Shown here piece after piece: positions 1 through 9,901 of a DNA stretch of 64,000 nt. The position numbers and the translations under genes were made by a program. The DNA is from Bos javanicus (Eukaryota > Chordata > Mammalia > Artiodactyla > Bovidae). Every line of letters starts with the position of its first letter. Positions within the stretch are counted from its first letter, which is position 1. The DNA lies in the NCBI RefSeq assembly GCF_032452875.1, contig NW_026893632.1, positions 124,001 through 188,000 on the forward strand. Reading direction: 5' to 3'. The notes under the pieces are model-generated. The model saw only the letters and a program-made list of their open reading frames with translations. It did not search any database and was not told where the DNA came from.

Positions 1-170
1 TCAGCTGTGAGGAATCATGCTGCTCAGCTGGCAATAATCAAGCAGCTGAGCAGGCAGGAATTACACAGCACAGCTGGCAATTGTCAAGCAGATGACAGGC
101 AGGAATCATGCAGCTCAGCTGGCAATTGTCAAGCAGATGAGCAGACAGTAATCACGCAGCTCAGCAGGCC
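1..170 (+). repeat. Cassette A1, 5' truncated by the window edge
   Basis: Base 1 corresponds to base 1906 of the next copy (offset 1905). Only the last sub-repeats remain, from TCAGCTGTGAGG to CAGCTCAGCAGGCC. It is the long form, with GACAGTAATC as in other outer copies. Confidence 0.95.
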
Positions 171-1713
171 CTGATCACGTGACTGAGCATGCACTGTTCA
201 CGTGGCTGATCATACACTGATCACGTGATTGATCATGCACTGATCACTTGGATATCATGCACTGATCACGTGGCTGATCATACACTGTTCACGTGTCTGA
301 CCATGCACTGATCACGTGGCTGATCATGCACTGATCACGTGGCTGATCATGCACTGATCACGTGGCTATCATGCACTGATCACGTGGCTGATCATGCACT
401 GATCACGTGGCTATCATGCACTGATCACGTGGCTGATCATGCACTGATCACGTAGCTACCATATACTGGTCACGTGACTGATCATGCACTGATCACGTAA
501 ATGATCATGCACTGATCACGTGACTGATCATGCACTGATCACGTGACTGATCATGCACTGATCACGTGGCTATCATGCACTGCTCACGTGGCTGATCATG
601 CAATGATCACGTAGCAACCATGTACTGGTCACGTGACTGATCATGCACTGATCACGTAATTGATCATGCACTGATCACGTGACTCATCATGCACTGATCA
701 CGTGGCTGATCACACACGTATCACGTGACTGATCATGCACTGATCACGTGGCTATCATGCACTGATCACGTGGATATCATGCACTGATCACGTGGCTGAT
801 CACACACGTATCACGTGACTGATCATGCACTGATCACGTGGCTATCATGCACTGATCACGTGGCTGATCATGCACTGATCACGTGGCTACCATGTACTGA
901 TCACGTGACTGATCATGCACTGATCACGTAACTGATCATGCACTGATCACGTGGCTGATCATGCACTGATCACGTGGCTATCATGCACTGATCACGTGGC
1001 TGATCATGCAATGATCACGTAGCTACCATGCACTGATCACGTGACTGATCATGCACTGATCACGTGGCTGATCATGCACTGATCACGTGACTGATCATGC
1101 ACTGATCACGTGGCTATCATGCACTGATCACGTGGCTGATCATGCACTGATCACGCAGCTACCATGTACTGATCACGTGACTGATCATGCCCTGATGACG
1201 TAATTGATCATGCACTGATCACGTGGCTATCATGCACTGATCACGTGGCTGATCATGCACTGATCACGTGACTGATCATGCACTGATCACGTGGCTATCA
1301 TGCACTGATCACGTGGCTGATCATGCACTGATCACGTGCCTGATCATGCACTGATCACATGACTGATCATGCACTGATCACGTGACTGATCATGCACTGA
1401 TCACGTGGCTATCATGCACTATCACGTGGCTGATCATGCAATGATCACGTAGCTACCATGTACTGGTCACGTGACTGATCATGCACTGATCACGTGACTG
1501 ATCATGCACTGATCACGTGGCTATCATGCACTGATCACGTGGCTGATCATGCACTGATCACGTGCCTGATCATGCACTGATCACGTGACTGATCATGCAC
1601 TGATCACGTAGCAATCATGCACTGATCACGTGGCTGATCATGCACTGATCACGTGGCTATCATGCACTGATCACGTGGCTATCATGCACTGATCACGTGG
1701 CTGATCATGCACT
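171..1713. repeat. 23-mer tract after A1
   Basis: The first 135 bp or so are the conserved A downstream flank (ACTGAGCATGCACTGTTCACG, then ACTTGGATATCATG, then TGTCTGACCATGC), found after most A cassettes. The remainder is canonical 22/23-bp units with no gene. Perfect GTCACGTGAC palindromes occur at 469, 628 and 1466. Confidence 0.93.
469..478. promoter_or_regulatory. Palindromic E-box GTCACGTGAC (example of many)
   Basis: GTCACGTGAC is a perfect 10-bp palindrome that matches the CLEAR-type site of MITF/TFE factors and also suits USF and MYC/MAX. It arises wherever a unit reads ACTGGTCACGTGACTG, for example also at 628, 1466 and 4562. Whether any factor binds it is unknown. Confidence 0.4.
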
Positions 1714-2075
1714 GATACCGTGACTGAGCATGGACTGATCACATGACTATCATGTAGTGATCACGTGACTTAATGGCGCTGATCATGTGACTGATCATGC
1801 GCTGATCATGTTTGCTATCATACACTGATCATGTGCCTCTGGAGGCAATAAACAAAGAGCTGAGTAGGCATGAATCAAACAGTCAGCAGGCAATAATCAT
1901 GGAACTCAGCTGTGAGGAATCATGCTGCTCAGCTGGCAATAATCAAGCAGCTGAGCAGGCAGGAATTACACAGCACAGCTGGCAATTGTCAAGCAGATGA
2001 CAGGCAGGAATCATGCAGCTCAGCTGGCAATTGTCAAGCAGATGAGCAGACAGTAATCACGCAGCTCAGCAGGCC
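1714..2075 (+). repeat. Cassette A2 (reference copy, long form)
   Basis: This copy serves as the reference. It has a lead-in from GATACCGTGACTGAGC (1714) through TTAATGGCGCTG, then CTATCATACACTG, CTCTGGAGGCAATAAAC (AATAAA at 1847-1852) and four 45-46-bp sub-repeats at 1873-1917, 1918-1963, 1964-2008 and 2009-2054, closing with CAGCTCAGCAGGCC. The sub-repeat region holds five CAGCTG E-boxes. A 62-codon open frame (1812-2000) begins only with TTG; its first in-frame ATG is codon 30. I do not call it a gene. Confidence 0.95.
1873..2075 (+). repeat. 45-46-bp sub-repeats inside cassette A2
   Basis: Sub-repeats start at AATCAAACAG (1873), AATCATGCTG (1918), AATTACACAG (1964), AATCATGCAG (2009) and AATCACGCAG (2055); the last passes directly into 23-mer sequence. 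Each has the plan AATCATGCAGCTCAGCTGGC then AATTGTCAAGCAGATGAGC then AGGCAGG. Twice 23 is 46, and ATCATGCA...CTCAGC..TGGC aligns with the 23-mer ATCATGCACTGATCACGTGGC, so these are plausibly old diverged 23-mer dimers. Confidence 0.75.
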
Positions 2076-2475
2076 CTGATCACGTGACTGAGCATGCACT
2101 GTTCACGTGGCTGATCATACACTGATCACGTGATTGATCATGCACTGATCACTTGGATATCATGCACTGATCACGTGGCTGATCATACACTGTTCACGTG
2201 TCTGACCATGCACTGATCACGTGGCTGATCATACACTGCTCACGTAACTGATCATGCACTGATCACGTAACTGATCATGCACTGATCACGTGGCTGATCA
2301 TGCACTGATCACGTGACTGATCATGCACTGATCACGTGACTGATCATGCACTGATCACGTGGCTATCATGCACTGATCACGTGGCTGATCATGCACTGAT
2401 CACGCAGCTACCATGTACTGGTCACATGACTGATCATGCACTGATCACGTAATTGATCATGCACTGATCACGTGG
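2076..2475. repeat. A2-B1 spacer of 23-mers
   Basis: This is the prototype of the fixed A-to-B spacer: A flank, then CATACACTGCTCACGTAACTG, GTAACTG, GTGGC, GTGACTG, GTGACTG, GTGGC, GCAGCTACC and GTAATTG units leading into B. The landmark-to-landmark A-to-B distance is 664 bp. Confidence 0.9.
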
Positions 2476-2779
2476 CTTATCATGCACTGATCATGTGACT
2501 GATCATGTGCTGATCATGTTTGGTGTCACACACTGATCATGTGCATCTGGAGGCAATGAACAAAGAGCTGAGTAGGCAGGAATCAGTCAGCAGGCTATAA
2601 TCATGGAACTCAGCTCTGAGAAATCATGCTGCTCAGCTGGCAATAATCAAGTAGATGAGCAGGCAGGAATTATGCAGCACAGGTGGCAATTGTCAAGCAG
2701 ATGACAGGCAGGAATCGTGCAGCTCAGCTGGCAATTGTCAAGCAGATGAGCAGACAGTAATCACGCAGCTCAGCAGGCC
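2476..2779 (+). repeat. Cassette B1
   Basis: Its lead-in is CTTATCATGC, then GATCATGTGCTGATCATG and TTTGGTGTCACAC, followed by CATCTGGAGGCAATGAAC and 45-46-bp sub-repeats related to those of A. It differs from A in AATGAA for AATAAA, CTCTGAGAAATC for CTGTGAGGAATC, and CAGGTGG for CAGCTGG. The frame open in A is closed by early stops. Confidence 0.93.
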
Positions 2780-3759
2780 CTGATCACGTGACTGATCATG
2801 CACTGTTCACGTGGCTGATCACACACCTATCACGTGACTGATCATGCACTGATCACGTGGCTATCATGCACTGATCACGTGGCTGATCATGCACTGATCA
2901 CGTACTGTCATGCACTGATCACGTGGCTATCATGCACTGATCACGTGACTGATCATGCACTGATCACGTGGCTATCATGCACTGATCACGTGGCTGATCA
3001 TGCACTGATCACGGGACTGATCATGCACTGATCACGGGCTATCATGCACTGATACATGACTCATGCACTGATCACGTGGATGATCATGCACTGATCACGT
3101 GACTGATCATGCACTGATCACGTGACTGATCATGCACTGATCACGTGGCTGATCATGCACTGATCACGTGGCTATCATGCACTGATCACGTGGCTGATCA
3201 TGCACTGATCACGTGGCTATCATGCACTGATCACGTGGCTGATCATGCACTGATCACGTAGCTATCATGCACTGATCACGTGACTGATCATGCACTGATC
3301 ACGTAAATGATCATGCACTGATCACGTGACTGATCATGCACTGATCACGTGACTGATCATGCACTGATCACGTGGCTATCATGCACTGATCACGTGGCTG
3401 ATCATGCACTGATCACGTGACTACCATGCACTGATCACGTGACTGATCATGCACTGATCACGTGGTGATCATGCACTGATCACGTGACTGATCATGCACT
3501 GATCACGTGGCTGATCACACACTGATCACGTGACTGATCATGCACTGATCACGTGGCTATCATGCACTGATCACGTGGCTGATCATGCACTGATCACGTA
3601 GCTATCATGCACTGATCACGTGACTGATCATGCACTGATCACGTGGCTGATCATGCACTGATCACGTGGCTGATCATGCACTGATCACGTGGCTATCATG
3701 CACTGACACATGACTGATCATGCACTGATCACGTAACTGATCATGCACTGATCACGTGG
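2780..3759. repeat. 23-mer tract B1-B2
   Basis: Near-consensus units. The open frame at 2834-3031 is simply the 23-mer read in a frame without stops (recurring Thr-Asp-His-Ala/Val) and starts with GTG. The series GTACTGTC, ACGGGACTG, ACGGGCTATC and TACATGACTC (about 2900-3060) marks the B downstream flank. No gene is seen. Confidence 0.9.
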
Positions 3760-4062
3760 CTTATCATGCACTGATCATGTGACTGATCATGTGCTGATCA
3801 TGTTTGGTGTCATACACTGATCATGTGCATCTGGAGGCAATGAACAAAGAGCTGAGTAGGCACGAATCAGTCAGCAGGCTATAATCATGGAACTCAGCTC
3901 TGAGAAATCATGCTGCTCAGCTGGCAATAATCAAGCAGATGAGCAGGCAGGAATTATGCAGCACAGGTGGCAATTGTCAAGAGATGACAGGCAGGAATCG
4001 TGCAGCTCAGCTGGCAATTGTCAAGCAGATGAGCAGACAGTAATCACGCAGCTCAGCAGGCC
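3760..4062 (+). repeat. Cassette B2, without a paired upstream A
   Basis: Type B body with outer variants (GTAGGCACGAATC, AATCGTGCAG) and a 1-bp deletion (CAAGAGATG for CAAGCAGATG). Unlike the other 13 B copies, its nearest upstream cassette is another B, 1,284 bp away. Confidence 0.92.
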
Positions 4063-5757
4063 CTGATCACGTGACTGAGCATGCACTGTTCACGTGGCTG
4101 ATCACACACTGATCACGTGACTGATCATGCACTGATCACGTGGCTATCATGCACTGATCACGTGATTGATCATGCACTGATCACGTACTGTCATGCACTG
4201 ATCACGTGGCTGATCATGCACTGATCACGTGACTGATCATGCACTGATCACGTGGCTATCATGCACTGATCACGTGGCTGATCATGCACTGATCACGGGA
4301 CTGATCATGCACTGATCACGGGCTATCATGCACTGACTACATGACTGACATGCACTGATCACGTGGCTGATCATGCACTGATCACGTGACTGATCATGCA
4401 CTGATCACGTGACTGATCATGCACTGATCACGTGGCTGATCATGCACTGATCACGTGGCTATCATGCACTGATCACGTGGCTGATCATGCACTGATCACG
4501 TGGCTATCATGCACTGATCACGTGGCTGATCATGCACTGATCACGTAGCTACCATATACTGGTCACGTGACTGATCATGCACTGATCACGTAAATGATCA
4601 TGCACTGATCACGTGACTGATCATGCACTGATCACGTGACTGATCATGCACTGATCACGTGGCTATCATGCACTGATCACGTGGCTGATCATGCAATGAT
4701 CACGTAGCAACCATGTACTGGTCACGTGACTGATCATGCACTGATCACGTAATTGATCATGCACTGATCACGTGACTCATCATGCACTGATCACGTGGCT
4801 GATCACACACGTATCACGTGACTGATCATGCACTGATCACGTGGCTATCATGCACTGATCACGTGGCTGATCATGCACTGATCACGTAGCTATCATGCAC
4901 TGATCACGTGACTGATCATGCACTGATCACGTAACTGATCATGCACTGATCACGTGGCTGATCATGCACTGATCACGTGGCTATCATGCACTGATCACGT
5001 GGCTGATCATGCAATGATCACAGCTATCATGCACTGATCACGTGACTGATCATGCACTGATCACGTGGCTGATCATGCACTGATCACGTGACTGATCATG
5101 CACTGATCACGTGGCTATCATGCACTGATCACGTGGCTGATCATGCACTGATCACGCAGCTCCCATGTACTGATCACGTGACTGATCATGCACTGATCAC
5201 GTAATTGATCATGCACTGATCACGTGGCTATCATGCACTGATCACGTGGCTGATCATGCACTGATCACGTGACTGATCATGCACTGATCACGTGGCTATC
5301 ATGCACTGATCACGTGGCTGATCATGCACTGATCACGTGCCTGATCATGCACTGATCACGTGGCTATCATGCACTGATCACGTGGCTGATCATGCACTGA
5401 TCACGTGCCTGGTCATGCAGATTACATGACTGATCATGCACTGATCACGTGACTGATCATGCACTGATCACGTGGCTATCATGCACTATCACGTGGCTGA
5501 TCATGCAATGATCACGTAGCTACCATGTACTGGTCACGTGACTGATCATGCACTGATCACGTGGCTATCATGCACTGATCACGTGGCTGATCATGCACTG
5601 ATCACGTGCCTGATCATGCACTGATCACGTGACTGATCATGCACTGATCACGTAGCTATCATGCACTGATCACGTGGCTGATCATGCACTGATCACGTGG
5701 CTATCATGCACTGATCACGTGGCTATCATGCACTGATCACGTGGCTGATCATGCACT
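4063..5757. repeat. 23-mer tract B2-A3
   Basis: Begins with the B downstream flank (GTACTGTC, ACGGGACTG, ACGGGC, GACTACATGAC) and then parallels the unit order of 171-1713, including CCATATACTGGTCACGTGAC near 4551. Near-consensus, with no gene. Confidence 0.9.
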
Positions 5758-6074
5758 GATACCGTGACTGAGCATGGACTGATCACATGACTATCATGTA
5801 GTGATCACGTGACTTAATGGCGCTGATCATGTGACTGATCATGCGCTGATCATGTTTGCTATCATACACTGATCATGTGCCTCTGGAGGCAATAAACAAA
5901 GAGCTGAGTAGGCATGAATCAAACAGTCATCAGGCAATAATCATGGAACTCAGCTGTGAGGAATCATGCTGCTCAGCTGGCAATAATCAAGCAGCTGAGC
6001 AGGCAGGAATTACACAGCACAGCTGGCAATTGTCAAGCAGATGAGCAGACAGTAATCACGCAGCTCAGCAGGCC
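5758..6074 (+). repeat. Cassette A3, short form
   Basis: 317 bp. One 45-bp sub-repeat is missing: CAAGCAGATGAGCAGACAG follows directly where other copies read CAGATGACAGG. It carries GTCATCAGG (not GTCAGCAGG) and an outer lead-in. The downstream flank starts GATCACATGACTGAGC, a mark shared with the other three short copies. Confidence 0.94.
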
Positions 6075-6292
6075 CTGATCACATGACTGAGCATGCACTG
6101 TTCACGTGGCTGATCATACACTGATCACGTGACTGATCATGCACTGATCACGTGGATATCATGCACTGATCACGTGGCTGATCATACACTGATCACGTGT
6201 CTGATCATGCACTGATCACGTGGCTGATCATGCACTGATCACGTAACTGATCATGCACTGATCACGTAACTGATCATGCACTGATCACGTGG
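6075..6292. repeat. Shortened A3-B3 spacer
   Basis: The A-to-B landmark distance is only 437 bp, about eight units shorter than the 619 bp expected for a short A. It is collinear with 11962-12179 but differs at about 12 of 218 bases by hand count. Confidence 0.88.
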
Positions 6293-6596
6293 CTTATCAT
6301 GCACTGATCATGTGACTGATCATGTGCTGATCATGTTTGGTGTCATACACTGATCATGTGCATCTGGAGGCAATGAACAAAGAGCTGAGTAGGCAGGAAT
6401 CAGTCAGCAGGCTATAATCATGGAACTCAGCTCTGAGAAATCATGCTGCTCAGCTGGCAATAATCAAGCAGATGAGCAGGCAGGAATTATGCAGCACAGG
6501 TGGCAATTGTCAAGCAGATGACAGGCAGGAATCGTGCAGCTCAGCTGGCAATTGTCAAGCAGATGAGCAGACAGTAATCACGCAGCTCAGCAGGCC
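6293..6596 (+). repeat. Cassette B3
   Basis: Outer-type B (GCAATAATCAAGCAG, GGCAATTGTC, AATCGTGCAG). One C is missing at its exit (CAGGCCTGATC). It differs from its collinear partner B4 at about 11 positions. Confidence 0.92.
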
Positions 6597-7525
6597 TGAT
6601 CACGTGACTGATCATGCACTGTTCACGTGGCTGATCACACACTGATCACGTGACTGATCATGCACTGATCACGTGGCTGATCATGCACTGATCACGTGGC
6701 TGATCATGCACTGATCACGTGGCTATCATGCACTGATCACGTGGCTGATCATGCAATGATCACGCAGCTCCCATGCACTGATCACGTGACTGATCATGCA
6801 CTGATCACGTGGCTGATCATGCACTGATCACGTAACTGATCATGCACTCACGACGTGGCTATCATGCACTGATCACTTGGCTGGTAATACACTGATCACG
6901 CAGCTCCCATGTACTGGTCACGTGACTGATCATGCACTGATCACGTGGCTATCATGCACTGATCACATGGCTGGTCATACACTGATCACGTGACTGATCA
7001 TGCACTGATCACGTGGCTATCATGCACTGATCACATGGCTGGTCATACACTGATCACGTGCCTGTTCATGCACTGATCACGTGCCTGTTCATGCACTGAT
7101 CACGTGGCTATCATGCACTGATCACATTGCTGGTCATACAGTGATCACGTGCCTGGTCATGCACAGATTACATGACTGATCATGCACTGATCACGTCACT
7201 ATCATGCACTGGTCACGTGGCTATCATGCACTGATCACGTGGCTATCATGCACTGATCACGTGGCTGATCATGCAATGATCACGTAGCTACCATGTACTG
7301 GTCACGTGACTGATCTTGCACTGATCACGTGGCTATCATGCACTGATCATGTGGCTGATCATACACTGATCACCTGCCTGGTCATGCACACATCACGTGA
7401 CTAATCATGAACTGATCACGTAGCAATCATTCACTGATCACCTGGCTGATCATGCAGTGATCACGTGGCTATCATGCAATGATCACGTGGCTATCATGCA
7501 CTGATCACGTGGCTGATCATGCACT
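6597..7525. repeat. 23-mer tract B3-A4, crossing the left domain boundary
   Basis: From 6597 to 6844 the units are canonical and differ from the collinear 12485-12732 at about 18 of 248 bases. From CACTCACGACG at 6845 to the next cassette I see no difference from 12733-13413. Core-type words (CACATGGCTGGTCATAC, GTGCCTGTTC, GATTACATGAC) begin here. Confidence 0.88.
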
Positions 7526-7887
7526 GATACCGTGACTGAGCATGGACTGATCACATGACTATCATGTAGTGATCACGTGACTTAATGGCGCTGACCATGT
7601 GATTGATCATGCGCTGAACATGTTTGCTATCATACACTGATCATGTGCCTCTGGAGGCAATAAACAAAGAGCTGAGTAGGCATGAATCAAACAGTCAGCA
7701 GGCAATAATCATGGAACTCAACTGTGAGGAATCATGCTGCTCAGCTGGCAATAATCAAGCAGCTGAGCAGGCAGGAATTACACAGCACAGCTGGCAATTG
7801 TCAAGCAGATGACAGGCAGGAATCATGCAGCTCAGCTGGCAATTGTCAAGCAGATGAGCAGACAGGAATCACGCAGCTCAGCAGGCC
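7526..7887 (+). repeat. Cassette A4 (core, CTCAACTG lineage)
   Basis: Long form. Core markers are GACCATGTGATTG and GCGCTGAACATG in the lead-in, CTCAACTGTG for CTCAGCTGTG (removing one CAGCTG), and GACAGGAATC for GACAGTAATC. Confidence 0.94.
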
Positions 7888-9539
7888 CTGATCACGTGAC
7901 TGAGCATGCACTGTTCACGTGGCTGATCATACACTGATTACGTGATTGATCATGCACTGATCACTTGGATATCATGCACTGATCACGTGGCTGATCATAC
8001 ACTGTTCACGTGTCTGACCATTCACTGATCACGTGGCTGATTATGCACTGATCACGTGGCTGATCATGCCCTGATCATGTGGCTATCATGCACTGCTCAC
8101 GTGGCTGATCATGAAAACATCAAGTGGCTATCATGCACTTCTCACCTGGCTGGTCATGCAATGTTCACGTAGCTACCATTTACTGGTCACGTGACTGATC
8201 ATGCACAGATCACGTAAATGATCATGCACTCTTCACGTGACTGATAATGTACTGATCACCTGACTGATCACGCACTGATCACGTGGCTATCATGCACTGC
8301 TCACGTGGCTGATCATGCAATGATCACGTAGCAACCATGTACTGGTCACGAGACTGATCATGCACTGATCACGTAATTAATCCTGCACTGATCACCTGAC
8401 TCATCATGCACTGATCACGTGGCTGATCACACACGTATCACGTGACTGATCATGCACTGTTCAAGTGGTTATCATGCACTAATCACGTGCTATAATTCAC
8501 TGATCACGTGGATATCATGCACGGGTCACGTGGCTGATCACACACGTATCACGTGACTGATCATGCACTGATCACGTGGCTATCATGCACTGATCACGTG
8601 GCTATCATGCACTGATCACGTGGCTGATCATGCAATGATCACGTAGCTACCATGTACTGGTCACGTGACTGATCTTGCACTGATCACGTGGCTATCATGC
8701 ACTGATCATGTGGCTGATCATACACTGATCACCTGCCTGGTCATGCACAGATCACGTGACTAATCATGAACTGATCATGTAGCAATCATTCACTGATCAC
8801 CTGGCTGATCATGCACTGATCACATGGCTGGTCATACACTGATCACGTGACTGATCATGCACTGATCACGTGGCTATCATCCACTGATCACATGGCTGGT
8901 CATACACTGATCACGTGCCTGGTCATTCACTGATCACGTGGCTATCATGCACTGATCACATGGCTGGTCATACACTGATCACGTGCCTGGTCATGCAGAT
9001 TACATGACTGATCATGCACTGATCACGTCACTGATCATGCACTGGTCACGTGGCTATCATGCACTGATCATATGGCTGGTCATACACTGATCACGTGACT
9101 GATCATGCACTGATCACGTGGCTATCATGCACTGATCACATTGCTGGTCATACAGTGATCACGTGCCTGGTCATGCACAGATTACATGACTGATCATGCA
9201 CTGATCACGTCACTATCATGCACTGGTCACGTGGCTATCATGCACTGATCACGTGGCTATCATGCACTGATCACGTGGCTGATCATGCAATGATCACGTA
9301 GCTACCATGTACTGGTCACGTGACTGACCTTGCACTGATCACGTGGCTATCATGCACTGATCATGTGGCTGATCATACACTGATCACCTGCCTGGTCATG
9401 CACACATCACGTGACTAATCATGAACTGATCACGTAGCAATCATTCACTGATCACCTGGCTGATCATGCAGTGATCACGTGGCTATCATGCAATGATCAC
9501 GTGGCTATCATGCACTGATCACGTGGCTGATCATGCACT
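7888..9539. repeat. Decayed 23-mer tract A4-A5
   Basis: The most diverged type of tract in the window, including CATGAAAACATCAAG, CACTTCTCACCTGG, CACTCTTCACG and GTTCAAGTGGTTATC. Towards its end it turns to the GGTCATAC/GTGCCTGGTC series. No gene. Confidence 0.88.
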
Positions 9540-9901
9540 GATACCGTGACTGAGCATGGACTGATCACATGACTATCATGTAGTGATCACGTGACTTAAT
9601 GGCGCTGACCATGTGATTGATCATGCGCTGAACATGTTTGCTATCATACACTGATCATGTGCCTCTGGAGGCAATAAACAAAGAGCTGAGTAGGCATGAA
9701 TCAAACAGTCAGCAGGCAATAATCATGGAACTCAACTGTGAGGAATCATGCTGCTCAGCTGGCAATAATCAAGCAGCTGAGCAGGCAGGAATTACACAGC
9801 ACAGCTGGCAATTGTCAAGCAGATGACAGGCAGGAATCATGCAGCTCAGCTGGCAATTGTCAAGCAGATGAGCAGACAGGAATCACGCAGCTCAGCAGGC
9901 C
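9540..9901 (+). repeat. Cassette A5
   Basis: I see no difference from A4, including its CTCAACTG and GACAGGAATC marks. This supports a recent 2.0-kb duplication. Confidence 0.94.

Larger units (their letters stand above)
1..6844. repeat. Left outer domain: near-consensus 23-mers
   Basis: Units here differ little from consensus apart from fixed variant words. Cassette A copies carry the outer form of the lead-in (GCGCTGATCATG). The right limit is placed at 6845: the collinear partner 5,888 bp downstream shows many mismatches to its left and essentially none to its right. Confidence 0.8.
7526..9539. repeat. 2.0-kb HOR, copy 1 (2,014 bp)
   Basis: One A cassette plus its 23-mer tract. Diagnostic words such as CATGAAAACATCAAGTGG and GTGCTATAATTCAC recur exactly 2,014 bp later. 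There is no B cassette. Confidence 0.9.

Noticed and set aside
1812..2000. 62-codon open frame present in every complete A cassette (31 copies)
   Set aside because: It starts with TTG in every copy (first in-frame ATG at codon 30), has no recognisable domain, and lies in sub-repeat DNA. Most differences among copies change the amino acid (Gln/His, Ser/Asn, Glu/Asp, Ile/Phe, Ser/Ala). Persistence is explained by recent duplication.
1714..2075. Cassette A as a transposon or retroelement insertion
   Set aside because: No terminal inverted repeats, target-site duplications, tail or coding domain. Its sub-repeats relate to the 23-mer and it sits at conserved HOR positions.
2598..2603. TATAAT-like boxes in B (GGCTATAATCATGG) and GTGCTATAATTC near 8489
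   Set aside because: Isolated AT-rich words without a -35 element or a downstream gene; they are fixed repeat variants.
2834..3031. 65-codon open frame in pure 23-mer DNA
   Set aside because: It begins with GTG and is the satellite read through by chance in one frame; unit lengths of 22 and 23 shift the frame, so it soon closes.
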